Source: Acerihabitans sp035013185
Lineage (GTDB): Bacteria > Pseudomonadota > Gammaproteobacteria > Enterobacterales > Enterobacteriaceae
Direction of reading: 5' to 3'
DNA length: 64,000 bases
Assembly (NCBI RefSeq): GCF_035013185.1
Contig: NZ_JAYGJO010000028.1
Coordinates: forward strand, 4,779 to 68,778
The notes under the pieces are model-generated. The model worked only from the letters and a program-made list of their open reading frames with translations, had not been told where the DNA came from and searched no databases. A program made the translations under genes and the position numbers. How positions within the stretch are numbered: position 1 is the first letter of the stretch; each line of letters begins with the position of its first letter. This document shows, piece after piece, positions 44,665 to 53,568 of the stretch.

Positions 44665-47571
44665 TTATTGGTGGGTCACCACGATCAGCCGAATGGCATC
44701 CAGGCGCCAATTGGCCTGATCCAGATGGGCCAGCACCTGTTGACGGTTTGACGCCAGCGTTTCCAACTCGTCCTCACGAATCGCCGGATTCACGGCTTTC
44801 AACGCTTCCAGTCGGTTGAGCTCGGTGGTGAGGCTGTCATCAGCCAACATCCTGGCTTGCGCGATCAACTCTTGCGCCTGTTTAGCCACCAGTGCTTCGC
44901 TACTTTTTAATAGCGCATGCACTTCCGGCTGTACAGCGCTGACCAGCTTACCGGCGGTGTGGCGTTTTACCGCGTTAAGCTGGCGATTAAATTGCTCGAA
45001 CTCTACCTGACCGGCAAGATCGTTGCCGTTTTGATCGAGTAACAGTCGCACCGGTGTCGCCGGTAAAAAGCGGTTGAGCTGCAATTTTTTTGGTGCCGGG
45101 GCTTCCACCACATAAATCAATTCAACCAGCAGGGTACCCGCCGGCAGTGCTTTGTTTCTTAGCAACGATACCGCGCTGGTGCCGCTGTTGCCGGATAATA
45201 CCAGATCCAGGCCGTTGCGAATGATCGGATGTTCCCAACTGATGAATTGGGTTTCTTCACGCGCTAGTGCCTGCTCACGGTTAAAGGTAATGGTACAGCC
45301 CTCTTCCGGCAAACCGGGAAAGTCAGGTACCAGCATATGATCTGACGGCGTCAGGACAATGAGACTATCGCTACGGTCGGTCTGGTTAATGCCGACAATA
45401 TCAAATAAATTGAGCGCGAAATTGATCAATTGCGGATCGCTGTCCTGTCCGGCGATGGCTTCAGCCAAGGATTGAGCCTCGGCACCGCCATTGGAATGCT
45501 GTTCTAGCAGGCGATCTCGGCCCTGTTCTAGCTGAAGTTTTAACCTATCGTGCTCCAGGCGGCTGTCGTGGATAAAGGCATCGAATCCCTCAAATTTGGT
45601 CGGTTCAGCGAGGTAACCGATCAACGGTTGAAAAAAGTGATCGTAGAGCGCGCGGCCGGTCGGGCAGGTATGCTCGAAAGCATCCAGTCCTTCATGGTAC
45701 CAGCGGATCAGCACCGCTTGAGCCGTTTGCTCCAGATAAGGAACAAAAATGCTGATGTCGTGATGTTGACCGATACGATCCAAACGGCCAATGCGCTGTT
45801 CCAGCAGATCGGGGTTAAACGGCAAATCGAACATCACCATTTGACTGGCGAACTGAAAATTACGTCCTTCCGATCCAATTTCCGAACACAGTAGCACCTG
45901 TGCGCCCTCATCGTTGGACGCGAAATAAGCGGCGGCACGGTCGCGATCGAGCAACGACAGACCCTCATGGAACACAGCGGCGCGGATACCTTCACGCTCG
46001 CGCAAAACTTGCTCCAACTGCAGGGCGGTGGCGGCATGAGCGCAGATCACCAGCACTTTCTCCTGGCGATTTTGCAGCAAAAAATCCATTAACCACTCTA
46101 CGCGCGGATCAAAGTTCCACCAGGTGGCATTTTCACCTTCGAATTGCTGGTAAATTTGCTCGGGGTAGAGCATGTTACGTGCGCGCTGTTCCAGGGTTTG
46201 TTTCCCGCCCATAATGCCGGCCACCTTGATGGCGGTCTGGTATTGGCTGGGCAGCGGCAGTTTAATCTGGTGCAGTATCCGCTGCGGGAAACCTTTTACG
46301 CCCTGGCGGGTATTGCGAAACAGCACCCGGCTGGTGCCGTGACGATCCATCAGCATGGCGATCAGCTCGCGCCGGGCGGCTTGCGCCCGTGAATCCTGGC
46401 CATTGGTCACCGAGAGTAATGGCTCAATATTCTGCTCGCCGATCATCTCGGATAGCAGATTTTTGGCATCGGCATCAAGTGCCTTGCCGTTAAGCAGCAA
46501 GGTGACGGCGTCGGCGATCGGCCGGTAACGCTGCTGTTCCGCTACAAACTCGGCGTAGTCGTGAAAACGGTCGGGATCGAGCAACCGCAACCGGGCAAAG
46601 TGGCTTTGCAGCCCCAGCTGTTCCGGTGTGGCGGTGAGCAGCAGGATACCGGGGATGGTGTTCGCCAGTTGTTCGATGACCTGGTATTCCCGACTCGGGG
46701 TTTCTTCGTTCCAAGAGAGATGATGGGCTTCATCCACCACCATTAAATCCCAGTCGGCGTTGCCCAGCTTTTCCAAACGGTCGTGATTGCGCCTGACAAA
46801 ATCCAGCGAGCATAGCACCAACTGTTCGGTTTCAAAGGGGTTGTCACTGTCTTGCATGGCTTCGGCGTAGCGCTCTTCATCAAACAAGGAGAACAGCAGA
46901 TTGAAGCGACGCAGCATCTCCACCAGCCACTGGTGCATCAGCGATTCGGGCACAATGATCAGTATCCGTTCGGCCCGGCCGGTGAGGAGTTGCTGATGAA
47001 TGATCATGCCGGCTTCAATGGTTTTGCCCAGGCCGACTTCATCGGCCAGCAATACCCGCGGTGCGTAACGCTGCCCGACTTCGGAAGCTATATGCAGTTG
47101 GTGGGGGATCAGATTGGCACGAATGCCGCGCAGTCCGTTCCAGGCCTGGCGGAATTGTTCGCTGTGAAATTTTCGCGCCCGGTAGCGCAAGGCAAAGCGA
47201 TCCATCCGATCGATTTGGCCGGCAAACAACCTATCCTGTGGTTTGCTAAAGGTCAGTTTACTATCAAGTAATACTTCGCGCAGCGCCGTATTACTCTCGT
47301 TATTATCCAAACGCGTACCAATATAGGTCAGCAATCCCTCGTTTTCCTCTACCGATTCCACGTTGAGCTGCCAGCCCTCATGGCTGGTGATGGTGTCGCC
47401 TGGATTGAATATCACCCGGGTAATAGGGGCATCCGCGCGGGCATACAAACGGTTTTCACCGGTAGCGGAAAACAACAGGGTAATCATGCGGGCATCCTGG
47501 GCGACCACGGTTCCCAATCCTAATTCACTTTCCGTATCGCTGATCCAGCGTTGACCTAAGGTAAAAGGCAT
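44665..47571 (-). CDS. rapA: RapA (HepA), RNA-polymerase-associated SWI2/SNF2 ATPase
   Basis: 968 residues from MPFTLGQRWISDTESELGLG, exactly the E. coli length. Recycles RNA polymerase from post-termination complexes. N-terminal Tudor-like domains (1-107), helicase motifs LLADEVGLGKTIEAGM and VVDEAHHLSW, TATPEQLG, then the second RecA lobe (VFHEGLSLLDRDRAAAYF, LLCSEIGSEGRNFQFAS, RIGRLDRIGQ). An ATG ten codons upstream (47,601) is in frame but lies outside the conserved protein. Intact. Confidence 0.97.
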   Translation of the reverse strand: MPFTLGQRWISDTESELGLGTVVAQDARMITLLFSATGENRLYARADAPITRVIFNPGDTITSHEGWQLNVESVEENEGLLTYIGTRLDNNESNTALREVLLDSKLTFSKPQDRLFAGQIDRMDRFALRYRARKFHSEQFRQAWNGLRGIRANLIPHQLHIASEVGQRYAPRVLLADEVGLGKTIEAGMIIHQQLLTGRAERILIIVPESLMHQWLVEMLRRFNLLFSLFDEERYAEAMQDSDNPFETEQLVLCSLDFVRRNHDRLEKLGNADWDLMVVDEAHHLSWNEETPSREYQVIEQLANTIPGILLLTATPEQLGLQSHFARLRLLDPDRFHDYAEFVAEQQRYRPIADAVTLLLNGKALDADAKNLLSEMIGEQNIEPLLSVTNGQDSRAQAARRELIAMLMDRHGTSRVLFRNTRQGVKGFPQRILHQIKLPLPSQYQTAIKVAGIMGGKQTLEQRARNMLYPEQIYQQFEGENATWWNFDPRVEWLMDFLLQNRQEKVLVICAHAATALQLEQVLREREGIRAAVFHEGLSLLDRDRAAAYFASNDEGAQVLLCSEIGSEGRNFQFASQMVMFDLPFNPDLLEQRIGRLDRIGQHHDISIFVPYLEQTAQAVLIRWYHEGLDAFEHTCPTGRALYDHFFQPLIGYLAEPTKFEGFDAFIHDSRLEHDRLKLQLEQGRDRLLEQHSNGGAEAQSLAEAIAGQDSDPQLINFALNLFDIVGINQTDRSDSLIVLTPSDHMLVPDFPGLPEEGCTITFNREQALAREETQFISWEHPIIRNGLDLVLSGNSGTSAVSLLRNKALPAGTLLVELIYVVEAPAPKKLQLNRFLPATPVRLLLDQNGNDLAGQVEFEQFNRQLNAVKRHTAGKLVSAVQPEVHALLKSSEALVAKQAQELIAQARMLADDSLTTELNRLEALKAVNPAIREDELETLASNRQQVLAHLDQANWRLDAIRLIVVTHQ

Positions 47572-48001
47572 AAATTCTCGGCTCGGTTTTATGTTGGTCA
47601 AAGTATGTTAGGCAAATATCTACCCGTGATCTTTCGAGTCGCAGGTACGTTGGCGGTACTCATGCACCCGAATTGCCCAGTCAGTTCATCGGGATTTATA
47701 AGCCTCATCCTGAGGCTCACCCTTCGGGCCAGCGTAAGCGCGGTTCAAATCTGTTCCCGACAGAGTTGTCTCTCGCTTGCCGCCTTCTTGCAACTCGACA
47801 TCTATTGGGTATAACGGCAGTAACGCGGCATACCCAGGAGGACGGTAGGGCCGTTGCCAGTATAGGCAGAGGCCGATAACCTAGCAGGTGATGGCCGGTA
47901 CTGCGGCGCAAAAATCGTTTAGGGTTAATATTGCGATCTGGAAGGGCGCTATGTTAATGGATGAGGGTGGTTTCGTCACCTACCAATCGACCTCTTTTAT
48001 G
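47572..48001. other. rapA-polB intergenic region with possible dispersed repeat
   Basis: 430 bp without a supported gene. Bases about 47,697-47,815 resemble a kind of intergenic sequence I recall from Serratia, Pectobacterium and related genomes (short CTGAGGCTCACCCTTCGGGC-like core, ending in ATCTATTGGGTATA). It gives rise to spurious ORFs ending in IYWV. I cannot confirm copy number from one window. Confidence 0.35.
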
Positions 48002-50404
48002 TCAAAACAACCCCATCTGACCTGATAGCAGTGTCGCAAAGTCATCCTCTAGGAAGGGCAATATGGCGTCTGCCACCGGCTGCAGCTGTTTTTGCAGGTA
48101 GTGATCGTAGTCCGGTTTGGCTAGCACGATCTCTAGTGGCTCGGGCCCCTGGGCGGTCATGATATAACTTATCCAACCCCCGTTCTGGTAACGCTGCGGG
48201 CGACCCTGTTGCAGATTATACTCATCGGCAATTCTGGCAGCGCGGGCCTGCGGTGGGATATTGCGCTGATATTCAATCAGTTTTTGTCTTAGGCGTTTAC
48301 GGTAGACCAGCAGATGGTCCAACTCACCATTCAGGGTACGACGCACGTAGTCCAGGATAAATTCCCGGTAGGGCTCGCGGCGAAAGATACGTTCATAGAG
48401 TTGTTGCTGGAATTGTTGGGCCAGGGGGGTCCAATCGCTACGTACCGTTTCAAGTCCTTTGAATACCATGCGATCGCCTTGACCATCATGCACCAGGCCA
48501 GCATAGCGTTTTTTACTGCCCAGTTCAGCGCCGCGAATGGTTGGCATTAAAAAACGGGTAAAATGGGTTTCATATTCCATCTCCAGTGCGCTTTCCAGTC
48601 CCAAGGTACTCGATAAATGAGTTTTCCACCATTGGTTGATATGAGTGACCAACTGTTGACCAATGGCGTCTGCAGCCAACGGGTCATGCGCCCGTTTTAG
48701 CCAGACGAAGGTGGAATCGGTGTCGCCGTATATGATGGGATAACCCTGGGCTTCGATCAGTTCACGGGTTTTATGCATGATCTCATGGCCACGCAGGGTA
48801 ATCGAGGAGGCAAGCCGGGCGTCGAAAAAACGGCAGCTAGGCGCTCCCAGTACGCCATAAAATGCGTTCATAATGATTTTCATGGCCTGGGACAGTGGCT
48901 GATTTTTCAGACGTTTCGCGCGTTCGCGGCCCTGCCATAGGTCACTGACAATGTCTGGCAAACAATGATGGGTGCGTGAAAAACGCGCATTGATAAAACC
49001 GTCGACGGTGTGGGCTGAGTCAGTTTCGGCCATACCTTCGATCAGCCCCACCGGGTCGATTAAAAAGGTGCGGATAATGGAGGGGTAAAGGCTTTTATAA
49101 TCTAAAACCAGCACTGAATCATAGAGGCCGGGGCGGGAATCCATGACATAACCGCCGGGACTGGCATGTACCGGCACATCCCCCACATTGGGTGCGACAA
49201 AACCGGCGCGATGCATCCGCGGTAGATAAAGCCAGGTAAATGCGGCCACCGATCCGCCGTTGCGATCCGCCGCCAGACCGGTCACCGTTGCCCGTTCGAG
49301 CAGGAAAGCCAGCAGTTGGGTATGCTCGAAGATGCGGGTAACCAGTTCGCAATCCCGAAGATTGTAGCGGGCTAACGCTGGCCGGTCCTCGCGGTACAGG
49401 CGGTCAATTTCGTCCATGCGCTGGTAAGGTGTTGCGATATCCTTACCCTCTTTGAGCAAGGTTTGCGCGACGTTTTCCAGGCTAAAGGAGGAAAATTGCC
49501 AAAAAGCCGACTTCAATGCCTCAATACCGTCGATAATCAGCCGCCCGGCGGCGTTGGCAAAATAGTAACCGGCCTTGGCCCCATGTTCACGCCATTCCAA
49601 TGTACCACCATCACGCCCGAGCAGCAGCGGCAACTGGTAACGCTCGGCATGTTTTTGCAAGATACGTAAATCGAACTGCACCAGATTCCACCCGATAATA
49701 GCATCGGGATCCCACTCGGTGAACCATTGGTTCAGGCGTTGAATCAGCAGCGCACGGGTGGCAACATATTCCACATTCTGCTGTTCGAACGGCCGATCTT
49801 CGTCGGCGGGGATGATAATATCTGATGGTGCAGGCGGCTCGCCCAGCATGTACACCTGCCGCTGGCCACATCCTTGCAGGCCAATACAATAGAGCTCGCC
49901 AAAGCGGTTGGTTTCAATATCCAGTGACACCAGTTTCAGTTTGGGACGGTAGTACATATCCGGTTTAAGACGCGCGTCGGTAATGCTATTTTGATCGCAG
50001 GTTTGGCCGCTAAACCATACCGGGGCGGTAATAAATCTTTCCATCAAATAACGTTCGGGTGGGCGGATATCGGCTTCATAAAGCGGAATGCCGGCAGTTT
50101 TCAAGCTTTTTTCCAGTCGCCCCAGGTCACGATAATGCCGACAATAAACGCCTAGCACCGGCCGGTGATGAAAGTCGCGCAGATCCAGTGATCGCAGGCT
50201 ACAGCCTTTTATTGCCAGCAATAATGGCTGTGCGCGCTCCCGGTATTCCGCCGGCATAAAGGCGATGGCGGGTTGTGGCGACAGGGTGATTTTTTGTGCG
50301 CCCGCGTCGGTCGCCAGCCAGAAGTCGATGACAATGCCATTAGGGGTGTCCCGCCAATGGCGGGTCAGGACAAAACCTTGACGTGGCGGCGATAGGTCTA
50401 GCAT
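48002..50404 (-). CDS. polB: PolB, DNA polymerase II
   Basis: 800 residues (E. coli 783). SOS-inducible family B polymerase with proofreading. Exonuclease motif Exo I is LVSLDIETNRFGELYC with Asp/Glu; Exo II/III lie in IIGWNLVQFDL and the YNLRDCELV segment. The polymerase motifs are A, DYKSLYPSIIRTFLIDP; B, KIIMNAFYGVLG; and C, YGDTDSTFVWL. The C-terminus ends LLSGQMGLF, the beta-clamp-binding tail. Single gene; E. coli araDABC, normally between polB and yabI, is missing. Intact. Confidence 0.97.
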   Translation of the reverse strand: MLDLSPPRQGFVLTRHWRDTPNGIVIDFWLATDAGAQKITLSPQPAIAFMPAEYRERAQPLLLAIKGCSLRSLDLRDFHHRPVLGVYCRHYRDLGRLEKSLKTAGIPLYEADIRPPERYLMERFITAPVWFSGQTCDQNSITDARLKPDMYYRPKLKLVSLDIETNRFGELYCIGLQGCGQRQVYMLGEPPAPSDIIIPADEDRPFEQQNVEYVATRALLIQRLNQWFTEWDPDAIIGWNLVQFDLRILQKHAERYQLPLLLGRDGGTLEWREHGAKAGYYFANAAGRLIIDGIEALKSAFWQFSSFSLENVAQTLLKEGKDIATPYQRMDEIDRLYREDRPALARYNLRDCELVTRIFEHTQLLAFLLERATVTGLAADRNGGSVAAFTWLYLPRMHRAGFVAPNVGDVPVHASPGGYVMDSRPGLYDSVLVLDYKSLYPSIIRTFLIDPVGLIEGMAETDSAHTVDGFINARFSRTHHCLPDIVSDLWQGRERAKRLKNQPLSQAMKIIMNAFYGVLGAPSCRFFDARLASSITLRGHEIMHKTRELIEAQGYPIIYGDTDSTFVWLKRAHDPLAADAIGQQLVTHINQWWKTHLSSTLGLESALEMEYETHFTRFLMPTIRGAELGSKKRYAGLVHDGQGDRMVFKGLETVRSDWTPLAQQFQQQLYERIFRREPYREFILDYVRRTLNGELDHLLVYRKRLRQKLIEYQRNIPPQARAARIADEYNLQQGRPQRYQNGGWISYIMTAQGPEPLEIVLAKPDYDHYLQKQLQPVADAILPFLEDDFATLLSGQMGLF

Positions 50405-50607
50405 AGCGTTTGAATATCCACGAACACATACACTGTCGACGGCTAAAGCATAAGTATGATTATTTATACAGTTATTGTCCAGCGGCGCCTATCGGGCGCT
50501 TATCAGGGTGTGGTTACGCCCTTCGGCAAATCTGTATACAATTGATGGGTTGACCCAGTGGCTATATACCCTGACAATCCGGCCTCTTCGATTACCCAGG
50601 GAGGGTT

Positions 50608-51375
50608 ATGAACGCGTTATTTGAACATTGGGTAACCCAATCCTTGGCTTTTTCGCTGATCGCTGTTTTTCTGGTGGCGTTTTTAGAGTCACTGGCCTTG
50701 GTTGGGCTTTTGTTGCCCGGCACGGTAATGATGGCGAGCTTGGGGGCGCTGATCGGTCACGGAACGATGGGATTCTATCCCGCCTGGGGGGTTGGGGTGA
50801 TCGGCTGCATTATCGGCGATTGGATGTCTTATTTTATCGGCCATGGTTTTAAAAAACCGTTGAGAAAGTGGTCGTTTTTAAACAAATATCGCACCTTGCT
50901 TGATAAGACTGAGTACGCGCTGCATCGACACAGTGTGCTCACCATTTTGATTGGCCGGTTTGTTGGCCCGACCCGGCCGCTGATACCGATGGCTGCTGGG
51001 ATGCTAGATTTACCGCCTCTGCGATTCGCTGTGCCTAATATCATCGGTTGCATAACCTGGCCACCGGTTTATTTTTTGCCGGGTATCCTGGCAGGTGTGG
51101 CCATCAACATTCCCGACGGTGAGCATAGCGGCCAATTCCGCTGGCTGTTGCTGACCGTAGCCCTGTTAATCTGGTTGACCCTGTGGTTTTCCTGGCGCTG
51201 GTGGCGCACGGGCAGACGTTCACCCGATCGCCTGGCGCGCTGGTTACCACTGTCAATGTTGCGCGGGTTGACAATACTGACGCTGTTTGCTGCTATGGTG
51301 GCGTTGATAACAGTATTGCACCACCCGCTGATGCCGATATACGCCAGCCAATTCTGGCAAGTGCTACGCTTCTAA
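50608..51375 (+). CDS. yabI: YabI, DedA-family membrane protein
   Basis: 255 residues (E. coli 254) with about five hydrophobic segments. DedA/SNARE-associated family, implicated in lipid carrier or phospholipid translocation and envelope integrity. Conserved segments ESLALVGLLLPGTVMMASLG near the N-terminus and GRFVGPTRPLIPMAAGMLDL with the family Arg and Pro residues. GAGGG lies 7 nt before the ATG. Its 3' end overlaps the convergent pseudo-subtilase gene by 12 bp. Confidence 0.94.
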   Translation: MNALFEHWVTQSLAFSLIAVFLVAFLESLALVGLLLPGTVMMASLGALIGHGTMGFYPAWGVGVIGCIIGDWMSYFIGHGFKKPLRKWSFLNKYRTLLDKTEYALHRHSVLTILIGRFVGPTRPLIPMAAGMLDLPPLRFAVPNIIGCITWPPVYFLPGILAGVAINIPDGEHSGQFRWLLLTVALLIWLTLWFSWRWWRTGRRSPDRLARWLPLSMLRGLTILTLFAAMVALITVLHHPLMPIYASQFWQVLRF

Positions 51376-52782
51376 GCGCTCGGGTAAGGAAAACATCGCA
51401 TAAATGGCCCGGCCAAGATCCGGCTGGGTACCCATCAGTGCGGAGTTATTCTCTTTTAATATCGTTCCATTACTGGTAAGGATCAGCCTTAATTGCTGTG
51501 GCGAGAGCGACTTGTTATAGGCGATGGCGATGCTCGACAGACATGCCACTGCCCCGGCAACGATGGCGGTAGCGGCAGCAGTGCCGGAATAATTGTTGAT
51601 ATACCACGCGTTAGGTTGATTAAATAACGTAGCCTGGCCATAAGACGTGGTGACGACCGATGTCCCCCAACTGGCGTTGTCCACGCGGGATCCAAAGTTG
51701 CTGAAAGGAAGCCGTAAGCCGGTGCGCGGATCCAGTGCCCCGACGATGATCGCGCCCGAATCTCGTTGGCTCCGATCAAATTTGCCTTTTAATGCTGGAT
51801 GGTCGAGGCTGACGCCGCCGTGGCCTGCGGACTGGATAACATGGATACCCTTATCCGTTAACATAGAGATGATATCAAACCAGGCTGATTCAAATTCCAC
51901 CGGTAAATAAGCCGGTGTGTCGCTGTAGGCCATTTTCACACCCAGGTGCTGCATCCCGATTTGGATGATATCTCCCGGTTTGAGCCGATGGTAGAGATGA
52001 TACAGATTTTGTACACCCTGACTGGCGTATCCCAGCATGGCAGCGGGAGTGATACCGACAATGCCCCGCCCGATACTCTGGCCAGCCATGATGCCCACCG
52101 TGGCACTATTATCGCCGCCTATCTTGGTGTTGCCTTCAACCAGCGACCGTTTGTGGGGCAGGTTAATATGGTCGGTAAACCAGGCATCTAATTCATTGGT
52201 GATAAGAGTCACGTTTTCGCCTCTTCCACCGCGATATGCCAGGCCGGCGGTACCGTCTATTCCACCGAGTTTATAACCGGTTGATACATGCTTCGCCGGC
52301 CAGAGGTAGTGCTGCATAGGCTGATAATTTGCCAGGGATAGGGTAGTCGTATCATGACCGGTCGTGGGTTTGGTGTACGCTGGTTCGAACGATAGGCTGT
52401 CCTGGTTACCGCCGCGTAATGATATGGGGTCGCTCGCGGGATAGACTAACTCAACGGTATTAGTCAACGCGATGGCCAGCAGGATTTCATTGATATAATT
52501 TTCGGCGTTTACATTTTCATTAAAAAAACTCACCATAAAATAACGATCCAGCCCGTGTCGATGACTGGATTCTCTGGTGACGCTATCCTCAAGCGTGGTG
52601 GTAGTATCAAATAACGGCTTAACTCCCAAGGTTTCGTAGGTGAGTTTTAACTCATGTTCAATGCGTTGAGCTTCGGCAAAGTAATATGTGTTACTGCTTT
52701 TTCGCAATTGAAATACTATATAGGTGTATTTCACCCCACGCCGTGCATAAAAATCGATTTTTTTGTGACTTTTAAGGTTCAT
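51364..52782 (-). CDS. Subtilisin-fold (S8-like) protein with all catalytic residues replaced
   Basis: 472 residues in one open frame, with an SD-like GGAGA 9 nt before the ATG and no signal peptide. Residues about 170-465 follow the S8 fold as found in a bacterial group whose active members have a DHGTAVLG-like His motif and GTSxASPIVAGA. Here Asp is Asn196 (VTLITNELDAW), His is Asn225 (GGDNSATVG), oxyanion Asn is His321 (QSAGHGGVS) and nucleophile Ser is Ala402 (SGTAAATAIVAGA). Surrounding structure (DSGAIIVGALDPRTG, LPFSNFGSRVD) is kept, so it is probably a non-catalytic pseudoprotease. Residues 1-165 are unrecognised. It is flanked by AT-rich DNA between yabI and thiQ and absent from this slot in E. 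coli. Function unknown. Confidence 0.8.
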   Translation of the reverse strand: MNLKSHKKIDFYARRGVKYTYIVFQLRKSSNTYYFAEAQRIEHELKLTYETLGVKPLFDTTTTLEDSVTRESSHRHGLDRYFMVSFFNENVNAENYINEILLAIALTNTVELVYPASDPISLRGGNQDSLSFEPAYTKPTTGHDTTTLSLANYQPMQHYLWPAKHVSTGYKLGGIDGTAGLAYRGGRGENVTLITNELDAWFTDHINLPHKRSLVEGNTKIGGDNSATVGIMAGQSIGRGIVGITPAAMLGYASQGVQNLYHLYHRLKPGDIIQIGMQHLGVKMAYSDTPAYLPVEFESAWFDIISMLTDKGIHVIQSAGHGGVSLDHPALKGKFDRSQRDSGAIIVGALDPRTGLRLPFSNFGSRVDNASWGTSVVTTSYGQATLFNQPNAWYINNYSGTAAATAIVAGAVACLSSIAIAYNKSLSPQQLRLILTSNGTILKENNSALMGTQPDLGRAIYAMFSLPERLEA

Positions 52783-52914
52783 TGTTTAAATTCTCCAGAA
52801 GTCGTTAACTTCAAATAAAAAATATGCAACATACTTAATATCAGTTTATGTTTTATTCACTATTAAGAACGCATGGTCTTCATTTATGTAACAACAGCGG
52901 ATTGGATCGCTTCG

Positions 52915-53061
52915 TTACGATGTAAGCAATAGTGGGGCGGTAAGATTTGCATCATTTTTATCTTTTTTGAAACAACCATTAGCCTTCAAACATGAGCTAG
53001 GGCATCCGGCGTCACATGATTCGCCACCGATGGCAGACGTGTCATCCCCGTTATATTTCAT
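52915..53061 (-). CDS. Possible small cysteine-containing peptide (48 aa)
   Basis: A 48-codon frame on the same strand as, and 132 bp upstream of, the pseudo-subtilase. It begins MKYNGDDTSAIGGES and has four closely spaced cysteines (C16, C20, C24, C30: Cx3Cx3Cx5C) followed by a Lys/Asp-rich stretch and LLLTS. An AGGAGG lies 16 nt upstream of the ATG, too far for a normal ribosome-binding site, and no nearer start exists. No family is recognised. It may be a peptide or toxin gene, or a chance frame; confidence is low. Confidence 0.3.
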   Translation of the reverse strand: MKYNGDDTSAIGGESCDAGCPSSCLKANGCFKKDKNDANLTAPLLLTS

Positions 53062-53096
53062 GTTGCTGGTACGTAGCCCTCCTATAACATAAATTA

Positions 53097-53219
53097 TTAA
53101 GGGCCAACTGGGCGGCCATTTTTCACGCTACAGAGCTGAATGATACGTTCGGACTCACCTGGACAAGATCCTGGGTTATCTGGTCTGCCGCCTAACCATG
53201 GTATGAAATATGTGCACAT
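53097..53219 (-). CDS. Possible small ORF upstream of the Cys-containing frame
   Basis: Minus-strand frame of 40 codons from an ATG at 53,219, open for about 22 further codons upstream (TTG possible at 53,237). It reads MCTYFIPWLGGRPDNPGSC and ends CSVKNGRPVGP. The composition is protein-like despite the AT-rich surroundings, and its stop is followed by the AGGAGG ahead of the next small frame. The opposite strand is also open here (53,140-53,364), so the coding strand is uncertain. No homology recognised. Confidence 0.22.
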   Translation of the reverse strand: MCTYFIPWLGGRPDNPGSCPGESERIIQLCSVKNGRPVGP

Positions 53220-53537
53220 GTTCCCTTTGTTGTTCAACGCTATTATGTACGAGGATTTCCCTGGTGTGGATATCGTCGACTGGGTCTACCTTGAAAATGG
53301 TGTAATGATTTATATAATATTTTTATATTTCTTATATGAAATTATCAACATGCATGGACAGTAAAATGCTTATTTTTAGTATGTGTGAGAATAATGATAA
53401 TCACAATATCTCCTTATTTTTATGTATTTACCATACTTAAAAATATAAAACCAGTAAATTGCTTTGAATGATATTCCAAAAAAAGCAATTCACATTAGTG
53501 GGATTAATGGTCTCTTTATTGGGATTATTTGATTGCG
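53220..53537. other. AT-rich region between small ORFs and thiQ
   Basis: Strongly AT-rich with no confident gene; the right part (53,340-53,520) is almost free of long frames. With the AT-rich 52,783-52,914 on the other side, it sets the pseudo-subtilase segment apart from the GC-richer thiQ and yabI, suggesting acquired DNA. Confidence 0.45.
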
Positions 53538-53560
53538 CCGGTTATTTTTTGGGTAACCGG
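53538..53560 (-). terminator. Hairpin after thiQ
   Basis: CCGGTTA (53538-53544) / TAACCGG (53554-53560) form a perfect 7-bp stem with a 9-nt loop, 8 bp after the thiQ stop on the minus strand. It lacks a clear T-tract in that direction; probable end of the thi transcript. Confidence 0.4.
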
Positions 53561-53568
53561 TATCGGGG

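Noticed and set aside
47605..47879. Two plus-strand ORFs of 68-69 codons between rapA and polB
   Set aside because: They overlap a probable dispersed intergenic repeat and have no protein family.
53140..53364. Plus-strand 74-codon ORF beginning MIRSDSPGQD
   Set aside because: No ribosome-binding site or known family, low-complexity AT-rich C-terminal half, and the minus strand is open in the same place; not supported as a gene.
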